Positions 17,105 to 25,272 of a DNA stretch of 64,000 bases are shown one piece after another. The DNA is from JACRLV01 sp045863555 (GTDB taxonomy: Bacteria > Planctomycetota > Phycisphaerae > UBA1845 > Fen-1342): NCBI GenBank assembly GCA_045863555.1, contig BTUU01000014.1:1-64000 (forward strand). Reading direction: 5' to 3'. Each line of letters begins with the position of its first letter. The first letter of the stretch is position 1. The notes beneath the pieces are model-generated. The model ran no database searches and was not told the DNA's origin. It worked only from the letters and a program-made list of their open reading frames with translations. The position numbers were made by a program, and so were the translations under genes.

Positions 17105-17452
17105 ATGGCGTTTTTCAAGATGGCGGGCACTGAACACCCCGGCGGCGCGCTTTCGCGCCCGACGGTCGCGATTCCGATCATCGGCGTGCTCGCGATCATC
17201 GCGGCGGCGGTGTACTACATCGGCGGTCCCGAGAAGCCCACTACTCTGGCACCGGAGGCCTCACCCGAAGCGACGATCGACGCCTACGCGATGATCTGCA
17301 AGAAGTGCGGTGCACGCTTCGACCTGAAACGGTCGGAGTTCACCACCTGGCCGCAAAATGAGCACGGCTACCAGTGCCCCAAGTGCAAGGCCTACAACAC
17401 CGAACCGGACAACTCGAAGGCGGCCCGAATGCCCGCCGACAAGGGCGGTTGA
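17105..17452 (+). CDS. Small membrane protein with C-terminal zinc ribbon
   Basis: A 115-residue protein with one transmembrane helix (about 22-42) and a C-terminal zinc ribbon made of CKKCG (62-66) and CPKC (88-91). GGGAGG lies 6-7 bases before the ATG; a GTG immediately upstream is an alternative start. Small proteins of this layout are common in planctomycete genomes but have no known role. A bidirectional terminator separates it from the convergent pseudopilin gene. Confidence 0.8.
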   Translation: MAFFKMAGTEHPGGALSRPTVAIPIIGVLAIIAAAVYYIGGPEKPTTLAPEASPEATIDAYAMICKKCGARFDLKRSEFTTWPQNEHGYQCPKCKAYNTEPDNSKAARMPADKGG

Positions 17453-17475
17453 GGCGCCCGCGGCCCACCGAGAAA

Positions 17476-17526
17476 TGAAAAACGCCCGCGGTGCATCGCT
17501 GCATCGCGGGCGATTCGCTTTTTTGG
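17476..17526. terminator. Bidirectional intrinsic terminator
   Basis: CGCCCGCG (17483-17490) pairs with CGCGGGCG (17505-17512). T-runs flank both sides: ATTCGCTTTTTT downstream on the plus strand, and GTTTTTCATTT downstream on the minus strand. It can therefore serve both convergent genes. Confidence 0.88.
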
Positions 17527-17542
17527 GGCTGCCCCGGAAGGA

Positions 17543-18604
17543 TCAGGGGCCGATGATGCCGTTCTGATAGAAGACGCGCGGATCGGTGTAGGGGCTGAAC
17601 CAGCCCGCCTCAACCGCGTCGTTCGGATTCGGGTTGATCGAGAAGTTGTCGTAGCGCCAGCCGTTGCCGCGCCAGTGCAGCCGCCAGTAGATGTTTCCGC
17701 GGCCGCGGTAGTCGGCCGGGTTGTGCATCGAGCCACGGGCGGTGATCTTCACAATGGCCGCGTGGCCGTCGACGAAGGTGGCATTGAAGCGGCCGACGGT
17801 CCGGTGGTGATCGGGGATGTCCTGCGGCCGGCCGCCGGGCCGGGTCTGCTGATTGCCGGAGTTGATTCCGGTCTGGCCGAGTTCCCAAGTGTTCGTCAGC
17901 GCCTGGAAGAGGCGCGATTCCCAGAAGAGGAGATTCCGGCCGGGCTCGGCGAACTTGTCGCGCTTGCGGCGGTAGCCGCCGAAGCGGGCATATTCATGGC
18001 CGTCGGGCCGGGCGTGGTCCTTGATCGCAAGCGTATCGCCCTGGTAGCTGTTTCCGGCGGTCAGGAAGATCGACTGTTCGAAGCGGACGTCGCGCGGCTG
18101 CATGCACATGCGTGTGCCGTCGTTGACGCTGCCATAGAGCGTGTCTTCACCCGGTTCACGGAAGAGATCCCAATCGCGCTGATTCTGCGTAGTGGGCCTG
18201 ACGCCGCCGTCGGCGAAGACGAACTTGTTCATGAACCGCCCCTCGGCGAACTTGCCGGTGATCGAGCCGGTGCCGACGCGGTTGTATTCATTCATGGCGC
18301 CGTCGGTGCCGCCCCAGCAGTGATCGCCAGAGCCGAACCAGTAGCGCGCGGGCATCCCGGGCCGCCAGCCCTCTTCGCGGGTGCTGGGGTGGGACTTGTG
18401 AAGCTGCTGGAGCGATTCTTCTTCCGCGTTGTAGTGGGCAAAGCGTGAAAACTCGCGAAGCTGGGCGAGGCATTTCGCCCGACGGGCCTGCTCGCGCGCC
18501 CCGGCGAGCGAAGGAAGAAGAATCGCGATCAGGAGGGCGATGATCGCCACCACGACCAGCAATTCGATCAGCGTAAAACCGCGCGCCTGCTTCATCCTTG
18601 GCAT
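17543..18604 (-). CDS. Large pseudopilin-like protein (type II secretion G-like N-terminus)
   Basis: A 353-residue protein starting with a prepilin peptidase leader. Gly at about residue 9 precedes FTLIELLVVVAIIALL (10-25), with the conserved Glu at +5 of the mature protein. The hydrophobic helix continues to about 32. The long C-terminal domain contains GDHCWGG and a FVDGHAAIV segment near residue 280, which resembles the H-x9-DG motif of planctomycete DUF1559-type pseudopilins. It is a paralogue of the next gene upstream (18847-19920), with shared order of motifs (FMNKF, GNSYQGD, LFFWESR-like). The TAGGAG site before the ATG is shared too. Confidence 0.9.
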   Translation of the reverse strand: MPRMKQARGFTLIELLVVVAIIALLIAILLPSLAGAREQARRAKCLAQLREFSRFAHYNAEEESLQQLHKSHPSTREEGWRPGMPARYWFGSGDHCWGGTDGAMNEYNRVGTGSITGKFAEGRFMNKFVFADGGVRPTTQNQRDWDLFREPGEDTLYGSVNDGTRMCMQPRDVRFEQSIFLTAGNSYQGDTLAIKDHARPDGHEYARFGGYRRKRDKFAEPGRNLLFWESRLFQALTNTWELGQTGINSGNQQTRPGGRPQDIPDHHRTVGRFNATFVDGHAAIVKITARGSMHNPADYRGRGNIYWRLHWRGNGWRYDNFSINPNPNDAVEAGWFSPYTDPRVFYQNGIIGP

Positions 18605-18712
18605 ACGAAACTCCTACGTGATGTGGCCCGCAACGCAGGCGAGGAAATCCCGCATTGATCCGAACCGCGACGTGGCGGAAGCAGAAAACAGAGCCCCTCG
18701 ACCCGTTGAAAA

Positions 18713-18740
18713 GCCTGCGATTTGCGACCCGAACAGGATC
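18713..18740 (-). promoter_or_regulatory. Conserved upstream box of pseudopilin gene (copy 1)
   Basis: The minus-strand sequence GTTCGGGTCGCAAATCGCAG is almost repeated at 20029-20055, in front of the paralogous gene. Both copies lie about 109 bp upstream of their ATG. The flanking leader also shares CGGATCAA and CGTAGGAG. It may be a promoter or operator kept after duplication. No clear -35/-10 pair was identified. Confidence 0.55.
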
Positions 18741-18780
18741 GTCTGCGGTTCTATTTTCGGCGGACTCTGGGGGCCGCGTC

Positions 18781-18823
18781 AAGAAAAAAAAGAGGCCGCG
18801 GCGATTTTTTGCAGCGCCGCGGC
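18781..18823 (-). terminator. Intrinsic terminator, minus strand
   Basis: On the minus strand GCCGCGGCG (18823-18815) pairs with CGCCGCGGC (18803-18795), followed by CTCTTTTTTTT. It ends transcription of the upstream pseudopilin gene before the downstream paralogue, so the two have separate transcripts. Confidence 0.9.
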
Positions 18824-18846
18824 CGGGAATCTCCGGACTATCGGGT

Positions 18847-19920
18847 TTAGTAGACGATGCCTTCCATCCACATCAGGCGCGGATCGCTGTAGCCCTGGAA
18901 CCAGATGTTCCGGACCATCGCCATGTCGTAGCTGTCGTACCACCAGTCCTTGGCGCGCCAGTGGAGGCGCCAGTTCCGCGGGTACATCTGCTGATAGTCG
19001 GCGACGCGGTTCATCGACCCGCGGGCCCGCACGGTCACAACCTTGGCGTGGCCATCGACGTACCCGACGTTGAACTTGCCGACCTGGCCGTGATGCCCTT
19101 CGACATCCTGCGCGCGCTGGCCGGGCTGGCAGGGCCAGCTTGCGACGTTGATCCCGGCCGACTGCATCTCGACGGTGTTCATGATCGCCTGGGTGAAGCG
19201 CGACTCGAAGAAAAGCGTATTCAGGCCGGCATTCGCAAACTTGTCCATGGGCCGGTTATAGGAGCTGAATCGCAGATAGGCCCAGGGGTCGAGGGTGTGC
19301 GACTTCACGCCGAACGTGTCGCCGCGATAGCTGTTGCCGGTCGCATTGAAAAGCGAGATCGAATCGTATCGCGCGTGCGGCGCGGAATAGGCGAGCGCGG
19401 TGCGGTTCTGGAAGGAGCCCGCGAGCGAATCCTCGCCCGGTTCGCGGAAGATGTCGTACTCGGAGTCTTTCTCCATCCCGGGCTGCGGGATCTGGTTCAT
19501 CGTCCCGAAGATGAACCGATTCATGAAGCGCCCGGCGGCGTGCTTGCCCTGGTTCGCGGGGTTGCCGGGCCGAGCGCGCCACTCGATCGCGCCGCCGTTG
19601 GCCGTGTTCGTAATTGCAGCGTCGCCGTCCTTGCCGCCCCAGCAATGATCGCCAGCGCCCATCCAATAACGGTTGCTCGAGTTGCCTTCCCGATCATCGC
19701 CCGCGGAAGGGTGCGGCGTGTGAGGCCGGTTCTTGCGGTCTTCCTGGGCGTTCATCGCCGCGAAGTTCAGGTGCTGCTTGAGATTCGCGAGACACTTGGC
19801 GCGTTTTGCCTGTTCCCGCGCGCCCTGGAGCGAGGGGAGCAGGATCGAAATGAGCAGGGCGATGATCGCGACGACCACCAGGAGCTCGATCAGGGTAAAA
19901 CCGCGCTTCATCCGTGGCAT
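18847..19920 (-). CDS. Large pseudopilin-like protein, paralogue of downstream gene
   Basis: A 357-residue protein with a type IV prepilin leader (cleavage before FTLIELL at residue 7) and a hydrophobic helix to about 30. The C-terminal domain has the same order of motifs as its neighbour: GAGDHCWGGKDG, GRFMNRFIFG, FREPGEDS, GNSYRGDTFG, FFESR, YVDGHAKVV and RNWRLHWRAKDWWYD. Trp and aromatic residues are abundant near the end. These proteins are processed by a prepilin peptidase and probably assemble or attach at the cell surface. The strong similarity of coding and leader sequences indicates recent tandem duplication. Confidence 0.9.
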   Translation of the reverse strand: MPRMKRGFTLIELLVVVAIIALLISILLPSLQGAREQAKRAKCLANLKQHLNFAAMNAQEDRKNRPHTPHPSAGDDREGNSSNRYWMGAGDHCWGGKDGDAAITNTANGGAIEWRARPGNPANQGKHAAGRFMNRFIFGTMNQIPQPGMEKDSEYDIFREPGEDSLAGSFQNRTALAYSAPHARYDSISLFNATGNSYRGDTFGVKSHTLDPWAYLRFSSYNRPMDKFANAGLNTLFFESRFTQAIMNTVEMQSAGINVASWPCQPGQRAQDVEGHHGQVGKFNVGYVDGHAKVVTVRARGSMNRVADYQQMYPRNWRLHWRAKDWWYDSYDMAMVRNIWFQGYSDPRLMWMEGIVY

Positions 19921-20028
19921 ACTGAGTCTCCTACGCGCTGGCGCAATGCACGAATCCGGGATGATTTGATCCGCTCCGCGAGAGAATGCGGATGAAAAAA
20001 CGGACCCCCTCCATTCAACCCGATCGAT

Positions 20029-20055
20029 CCGGCGATGTGCGACCCGAACTTGGAT
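20029..20055 (-). promoter_or_regulatory. Conserved upstream box of pseudopilin gene (copy 2)
   Basis: Minus-strand GTTCGGGTCGCACATCGCCG closely matches copy 1 at 18713-18740 and sits the same distance (about 109 bp) from its ATG. Confidence 0.55.
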
Positions 20056-20332
20056 CGGCTCAAATGGTCATTCTGCCACAACCGGTTGCGGCGGTCAATA
20101 GAATTTCGGGCGCGTTTTCGGACTTTGCGAGCGGGGCCTTTTCACCAGATTACGCAGATTCCGCACAGTGGCGGAAGGCCCCTCGCCCGTTGCCTGCCCG
20201 GCGGGCGGGCATCGTCGTGGGTGCAGACGCGTCGGGCGGTTGGGGCCGTGTGGCTGGGCGGTCGGTTCGACGATACCGGGGACGCGGGTGGGCAAGCGGC
20301 GCGGACGGGCGGAGCGAGGACTAGGGTGGTGC

Positions 20333-20357
20333 GGAAAAACCGGCTGGTTGGCCGGTT
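20333..20357 (-). terminator. Short terminator after argB
   Basis: On the minus strand AACCGGC (20357-20351) pairs with GCCGGTT (20344-20338) over a 6-nt loop, followed by five T residues. The stem is only 7 bp, so efficiency is uncertain. Confidence 0.55.
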
Positions 20358-20362
20358 CCACA

Positions 20363-21313
20363 TTACCCGTCCGATGCCGCGTCGGGCGCGGAAGATGCGG
20401 CCACTCCCGCCGGCGGGCGGACGAGCTGGGGCGGGCCTTCGCGGGAAATCATCGTGCCCGCGCCGGATTCGGTGAAAATCTCGATCAGGAGTGAATGCGG
20501 CTCGACGCCGTTGATGATGTGAGCCTCCCGAACGCCCCCCTCGACCGCCTGGGCGCAGGCCTTGAGCTTGGGCGACATGCCCTTGCCGGCCGTGCCGTCC
20601 TTGATGAGCGCCCGGGCGTCGGCCACGCTGAGGCGGGAGTACATCTCGGCCTTGGTCGCGAAGTCCTTGTAGACCCCCGGCACGGTGGTCATGACGATCA
20701 GCTTTTCGGCCTTCATCGCGAGGGCGACCTCGGCCGCGATCGTGTCGGCGTTGATGTTCAAGATCGTGCCGTCGGGGTCGGCCGCGAGGGAGGCGACGAC
20801 GGGGATGAAATCGCGTTCGACGAGGTTCTGAAGAAGCGAGGGGTCGACCGCTTCGACGTCGCCGACGAAGCCGAAGTCGACCTCGCGGGCGAGGCCGTTC
20901 TCGATGACCGTCGTCACCGGCCGGCGATGCGCCCGGATCAGTGCTGCATCCACTCCCGAGAGACCGACGCCCTTGCCGCCGTGCTTGTTCAGCGCGCCGA
21001 GGACCTCGGTGTTGATCTTGCCGGCGAAGACCATCTTGGCGACTTCGAGGGCGGCGGCGTCGGTGACGCGGCGGCCTTCGACCATCTGCGGCTTGAAGCC
21101 GAGGCTCTCGGAGAGTTCGTTGGCCTGCGGGCCGCCGCCGTGGACGACGACGAGCTGGATACCGACCATGTCGAGCAGCGTCAGATCGCCGGCGATGGCG
21201 TCGAGGTGGGCGCGATCGCGGAGGAGCTCGCCGCCGAACTTCACCACGAAGAGGCGGTTGCGGAACTGGCGGATGTAGGGCAGGGCCTGGAGAAGGATGG
21301 ATACGTCGAGCAA
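20363..21313 (-). CDS. argB: N-acetylglutamate kinase
   Basis: A 316-residue amino-acid kinase. It phosphorylates N-acetyl-L-glutamate in the second step of arginine biosynthesis. Visible motifs: KFGGEL (25-30) and VVHGGGPQANELS (56-68) for ATP and substrate binding, GRRVTD near residue 82, NADTIAAEVA near 203, and the family-typical GTAGKGMSPKLKAC before the C-terminus. The start is TTG at 21313, preceded by GAGGAG at a good distance; an in-frame ATG further upstream would read through the GTGAAAA repeat tract and is rejected. No other arg gene is nearby. The last ~25 residues are an Ala/Pro-rich extension. Confidence 0.93.
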   Translation of the reverse strand: MLDVSILLQALPYIRQFRNRLFVVKFGGELLRDRAHLDAIAGDLTLLDMVGIQLVVVHGGGPQANELSESLGFKPQMVEGRRVTDAAALEVAKMVFAGKINTEVLGALNKHGGKGVGLSGVDAALIRAHRRPVTTVIENGLAREVDFGFVGDVEAVDPSLLQNLVERDFIPVVASLAADPDGTILNINADTIAAEVALAMKAEKLIVMTTVPGVYKDFATKAEMYSRLSVADARALIKDGTAGKGMSPKLKACAQAVEGGVREAHIINGVEPHSLLIEIFTESGAGTMISREGPPQLVRPPAGVAASSAPDAASDG

Positions 21314-21350
21314 GGCGGACTCCTCGGTTGAATCGAGGGCAGCATAGACG

Positions 21351-21467
21351 GGGCGTGAAAACGTGAAAAGGTGAAAACGTGAAAAGGGGAGGGCGCACCG
21401 GGGTAAAAGGTGAAAACGGGAGGGTCCGCGGTGTTTCCCTTTCACCTTTCGCTTTTCACCTTTCACG
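21351..21467. repeat. GTGAAAA tandem repeat with inverted counterpart
   Basis: Four to five GTGAAAA(C/G) units lie at 21355-21385, and another near 21410. They are mirrored by TTTCACCTTTCGCTTTTCAC on the other side (21440-21466). The tract can fold into a long imperfect hairpin. It fills the gap between the argB start and the stop of the ABC permease gene. The design resembles the TTCCCAC tracts at 1.46 and 36.4 kb. Confidence 0.8.
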
Positions 21468-21469
21468 CG

Positions 21470-22711
21470 TCACGCATAGCGGATCCAGCGGAAGAGCTCG
21501 CGGATCGACGGGGGCTTGCCGTACATGAGGACGCCGACGCGGAAGACTTTGCCGGCGGCCCAGATTGCGGCGATGACGGACGCCCAGAGCAGCGCGAGCG
21601 TTGCGATGATCTGCCAGAGGGGGATGTTCGGATCGGCGCAGAGCCGCAGAATCATGATGAAGGGCGTGATCGGCGGAACGAAGCTGAGGCCGACGCTCAG
21701 GGCGGTATTGGGATACTGCGAGATCGGCATCCAAAGCGCCAGCGGAAGGATGTTGAGAATCGACAGCGGGGACACCATCGACTGGGCTTCCTTGAGCGTA
21801 TTGCACGCGGAACCGATCCCCGCGAGAAGCGAGGACATGAACAGAAACGCAGGAACGAAGTAGAGAGCGACCCAGAGCAGACGGCTGCCGGTGATCAGGT
21901 GTTCCATGTGCTGCGAGCGTGCCGTGAAGTATCCGACCGAACTCCAGATCCCGAGCACGACCACGCCGACCATCGAAACGCCGAGAATTTTTCCTGCCAT
22001 GAGCTGCATCGGGCTGATCGCGGAGAGCAGGACTTCGACGATGCGGGTGCTCTTTTCTTCGAGCACGCTCGTGAGCAGGCCCATGCTGATGCCGAACGTG
22101 CCCATGTAGAGGAGGAAGATAAAGATGAACGGCGTCAGGATACGTGACATCGTCTCGTCAACGATCAGCTTGCCAGTATTGATGTCAATCGTCTCGATAG
22201 AAACCGGCCGTTCGAGATTTCGCACGCGCTCTCGATCGATCGGAGGATCAGACAAGGAGTAACGCGCGTTGACGATCGCGTCCTTGACAAGCCCGGCGAG
22301 CATTTGACCGGCCGCAAGTTGATCGTCACCGCGGCCGATGCGCGGCTTTCCGTCTCCGGTGACCGCATCGTCAGGAATGACGACGTAGGCGTAATATCGC
22401 TTGGTCCTTACGGCGTCATTCAACGAGTCTTCGGGCTCTTCTCCGGCAACCAACGCGAGCGGCTGGCCTGGGTTTTTGCCGTTGTGTGCCTCAACCTGTT
22501 CCTGAAGTGACGCCATTGCGTCTCGGTCATGATCGATCACCGCAATGGTCCGAAGCGGAGTCGCCGCCTCTTCCGCCATTTGCTGAATGTAGTTGCTCCC
22601 GAATATGAGCAGTACGATGAGAGCGGGCATAAGAATCACGCCGAGGAAGAACGTCCGCGTCTTCACCGTTTCGAGGAATTCGCGGCAGGCGACGACCCAG
22701 ATCTTGTTCAT
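21470..22711 (-). CDS. ABC-2 type exporter permease (NatB-like)
   Basis: A 413-residue membrane protein. The first helix (about 20-40) follows a short cytoplasmic N-terminus, FLETVKTRTF, typical of NatB/YhaP permeases. A large extracytoplasmic domain runs to about residue 215. Five or more helices follow, with the family motif LTSVLEEKSTRIVEVLLSAISPMQLMAGKILG (given here as positions ~240-272). The ATG at 22711 overlaps the stop of the ATPase gene (ATGA). The pair probably exports ions, small molecules or peptides; the substrate is unknown. Confidence 0.9.
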   Translation of the reverse strand: MNKIWVVACREFLETVKTRTFFLGVILMPALIVLLIFGSNYIQQMAEEAATPLRTIAVIDHDRDAMASLQEQVEAHNGKNPGQPLALVAGEEPEDSLNDAVRTKRYYAYVVIPDDAVTGDGKPRIGRGDDQLAAGQMLAGLVKDAIVNARYSLSDPPIDRERVRNLERPVSIETIDINTGKLIVDETMSRILTPFIFIFLLYMGTFGISMGLLTSVLEEKSTRIVEVLLSAISPMQLMAGKILGVSMVGVVVLGIWSSVGYFTARSQHMEHLITGSRLLWVALYFVPAFLFMSSLLAGIGSACNTLKEAQSMVSPLSILNILPLALWMPISQYPNTALSVGLSFVPPITPFIMILRLCADPNIPLWQIIATLALLWASVIAAIWAAGKVFRVGVLMYGKPPSIRELFRWIRYA

Positions 22712-23715
22712 GGCCGTACCCCCTGCCGCTGATCGCCGCGGCGATCGCCCGCGGTAACATTCGACGCCCCATCGCCCGACTCGAAACGCGTGTCCTCGTC
22801 GCCGACATCGCCGACGAGCTTTACGAAGATCTCCTGGAGCGAGGGACGGATGACCTCGAAACGCGTCAGGCGGCAACGCTCGGCGGCTTCCTGGACGATC
22901 GGCTGCGTGTCGACGCCGTCGGCGAGTTCGACATCGGCCGCGCCGACGGTGATGTGCGCATCGTTCACGCCCGGGAGCGTCCGCAGCCATGAGAAGTCGC
23001 CCTCGCCGGCGAACGCGAGGCGGCGGGAGGGGAATTGCGAGCGGATGTCATGGACCGTGCCGTCGATGAGCTTGCGGCCGCGGTGGATGAGCAGGATGCG
23101 GTCGCAGAGGCGTTCGGCCTGCTCCATCTGGTGGGTCGAGAAGATGACGGTGCGGCCGCGGCGGCGAAGGTCGACGATGAGATTTTCGAGCATGTCGCGG
23201 TTGAGCGGGTCGAGACCGCTGAAGGGCTCGTCGAGGATGATCAGCTCGGGGTCGTGCAGGACGGTTGAGATGAACTGGATTTTCTGCTGCATGCCTTTCG
23301 AGAGGCTCTCGACGCTCTTCTTGCGCCAGCTCTCGAGGCCGACGCTGGCGAGGAGTTCGCCAATGCGATGCGTAAGCGCCGCGCCGTGGAGGCCCTTGAG
23401 CTGGCCGAAGTACCGCAGCGTCTGGTCGACGGTCATTTTGCGGTAGAGGCCGCGTTCCTCGGGCAGGTAGCCGATGCGGTCTTTCACGTCGAGGGCGCGG
23501 GGGTGGCCGAGAATTTCGATCGAGCCGGAGTCGGGGTAGTTGATGGACATGACCATGCGGATGGTCGTGGTCTTGCCCGCGCCGTTGGGGCCGAGGAAGC
23601 CGAGGATCTGGCCGGCGGGGACGCGAACGCTCAGGCGGTCGACGGCGAGGAACGTCCCGAAAGATTTGGTCACGTCGGTGAGGACGAGGGCGTCGGGGGT
23701 CGCTTGACGGCTCAT
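22708..23715 (-). CDS. ABC transporter ATP-binding protein (NatA-like)
   Basis: A 335-residue ATPase. Walker A is GPNGAGKTTT (about 40-49), the signature is LSKGMQQKIQF, and Walker B is LIILDEPFSGLD, followed by the H-loop IFSTHQ. The C-terminal ~100 residues form the accessory domain common in NatA/CcmA-type exporters. The last 25 residues are polar and non-conserved. The ATG at 23715 is preceded by AAAGGA; an upstream frame extension is Arg-rich and unlikely to be coding. It is translationally coupled to the permease gene downstream. Confidence 0.92.
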   Translation of the reverse strand: MSRQATPDALVLTDVTKSFGTFLAVDRLSVRVPAGQILGFLGPNGAGKTTTIRMVMSINYPDSGSIEILGHPRALDVKDRIGYLPEERGLYRKMTVDQTLRYFGQLKGLHGAALTHRIGELLASVGLESWRKKSVESLSKGMQQKIQFISTVLHDPELIILDEPFSGLDPLNRDMLENLIVDLRRRGRTVIFSTHQMEQAERLCDRILLIHRGRKLIDGTVHDIRSQFPSRRLAFAGEGDFSWLRTLPGVNDAHITVGAADVELADGVDTQPIVQEAAERCRLTRFEVIRPSLQEIFVKLVGDVGDEDTRFESGDGASNVTAGDRRGDQRQGVRP

Positions 23716-23905
23716 GCGGGTCGCGGGTCCTTTCGGATGTCGGCGAGCCGGGGAGTATCGCCGGAAACGTCCCGCCGGGGAAATGCGGTGGCTACTGTTG
23801 GAGGGAGACGCGCGGCGGCGGGACGACCCACGCGGCCGCAGGTTCCCTTGTTCCGCGCGACCCGGCCGGTAGACTGAAGTGGAGCGGAACACTCGGGAGC
23901 TGCGT

Positions 23906-24529
23906 GTGCCGATCGAATCTGTCGCATCGGGTCACCGCTACTGCCGCGGATGCGGGTACATCCTCGACGGCCTTGCGTCGGCCCGCTGCCCTGAGTGTGG
24001 CCGGGGGTTCGATCCTGGCGATCCGAGGACCCATGCGACCCGGCCGCGGCGAGCGGCGGTGACGCCCGCGACGTGGCGAATCCTGCTGCTGGCGGCCGCG
24101 TGCGTGCCGATCGAACTGCTGTGCGTCTCGTTCGTTTGGTACGCGGCCGGCGACGTTGCGTGTGCGCCGTACCTGCTGCTCATCCTCGTGGGGAACCTCC
24201 TGGTCCTCGTGGCGGCGTTTCTGCGACGGCGGACGGCGGTCGCCCTGCTGTGCCTGCTGGTTGCGCTTACGTGCCTGCGGCCGATTCAGCTTCGCGTGCG
24301 GATGGCGTACCTCGACGCGGAAGCGGCTCGCATCATCGCGTATGCGGAGGCTGTCCGGGTGAGCACGGGGCGTTACCCGGCGGATCTGGCCGGTTACACG
24401 TTTCGGTGGCCGTGGACGGCAGGGTTTCTCTCCTACTCACCGGGATTTGAACTGCACTGGTGGGGCGAACAGCCGGGCGTGTCGCATTCGTACAGGGCGG
24501 GGAGAGGCTATTTCTACTACCCGGACTAA
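23906..24529 (+). CDS. Membrane protein with N-terminal CGYxLxGL/CPECG zinc ribbon
   Basis: A 207-residue protein. The N-terminus has the ribbon YCRGCGYILDGLASARCPECG (about residues 11-31), followed by FDPGDP. Two or three transmembrane helices span about 55-125. The C-terminal part (130-207) carries aromatic residues and is probably periplasmic. The GTG at 23906 follows GGGAG; the earlier GTG at 23879 has no such site. The same ribbon recurs in the next gene and at 38857-39657. Function unknown. Confidence 0.75.
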   Translation: MPIESVASGHRYCRGCGYILDGLASARCPECGRGFDPGDPRTHATRPRRAAVTPATWRILLLAAACVPIELLCVSFVWYAAGDVACAPYLLLILVGNLLVLVAAFLRRRTAVALLCLLVALTCLRPIQLRVRMAYLDAEAARIIAYAEAVRVSTGRYPADLAGYTFRWPWTAGFLSYSPGFELHWWGEQPGVSHSYRAGRGYFYYPD

Positions 24530-24546
24530 GCGGCGGACGGTGCGAG

Positions 24547-25272
24547 ATGGTTCGACGGATCGGCGTAATCAGCAGCCTGGGTCTCTCGCTGGTGCTGTTC
24601 GCGCTGGTTGGCGTCAGCTTTTTTGATCCGCCTGCAGTTGTCCGAGAGCTTTGGACCGGCAAATGGGTAGCTCTTGACGTGCTTGAGGGTCGGGTGCGAA
24701 TTCGCACCTGCACCGTGCGCGACTGCACGGATGCGGAGCTTCGCGAAATAATTCTCAAGTACGCGAGTCCCGTGTTCCTGTGCTGGGGTTCGATCGCCGC
24801 GCCTTTGGCCGTTCCAACCGAGGCTCAGGTATGGGAGGCGCTCGGCGGGGACCCGTTGGACACGCGACGACTCCCAGCCTTCATGAAGCTGATCCGAACG
24901 TGTGAGGGTGAACAATTTGGCCCAACCGCGCGACTGATCAAATTCCGGCTCGATATCTCATCGAGGCAGGACAAACGCTCGTGGGCCGTCGAGAGTAACG
25001 ACGGTCCGGTAAGACCCGGCTTTGGGTTGTCGCGGAAAATTCACCTGAACGACGAAGTCGTGATCATGCCGCTCTGGGTCATTGCGGGTGTGCTCATGGC
25101 GTGGCCCGCGGTTGTGCTTGTCGTGACCCGATTCAGGCGGCGGATGCGAATGGCCGGACTGTGCCGGGCGTGCGGGTATGACCTGAGGGGCAACGTCAGC
25201 GGAGCGTGCCCGGAGTGCGGGCGCTTGATCGATTCGAAAGGACATGAGGGGCATGTCCGACATTCAGGCTGA
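24547..25272 (+). CDS. Membrane protein with C-terminal CGYDLRG/CPECG zinc ribbon
   Basis: A 241-residue protein: N-terminal helix (about 7-27), extracytoplasmic region (28-175), second helix (about 178-198), then a cytoplasmic zinc ribbon, CRACGYDLRGNVSGACPECG (near 209-228). The order is the mirror of the preceding gene, which places its ribbon first. The start is the ATG at 24547, 17 bp after the upstream stop. Its stop overlaps the next gene, so the four small genes here form one transcription unit. No function is known for such proteins. Confidence 0.75.
   Translation: MVRRIGVISSLGLSLVLFALVGVSFFDPPAVVRELWTGKWVALDVLEGRVRIRTCTVRDCTDAELREIILKYASPVFLCWGSIAAPLAVPTEAQVWEALGGDPLDTRRLPAFMKLIRTCEGEQFGPTARLIKFRLDISSRQDKRSWAVESNDGPVRPGFGLSRKIHLNDEVVIMPLWVIAGVLMAWPAVVLVVTRFRRRMRMAGLCRACGYDLRGNVSGACPECGRLIDSKGHEGHVRHSG

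Larger units (their letters stand above)
19921..20362. other. Intergenic region with conserved leader box and terminator
   Basis: No gene is supported. It contains the upstream leader of the pseudopilin gene (box at 20029-20055) and the weak terminator of the N-acetylglutamate kinase gene (20333-20357). Between them is G-rich sequence with a short CAGATTACGCAGATTCCGCA-like stretch around 20143-20166 of no obvious meaning. Confidence 0.5.

Noticed and set aside
20143..20166. CAGATTACGCAGATT-like stretch as an insertion-sequence end
   Set aside because: A single short match, with no paired inverted end or transposase nearby.
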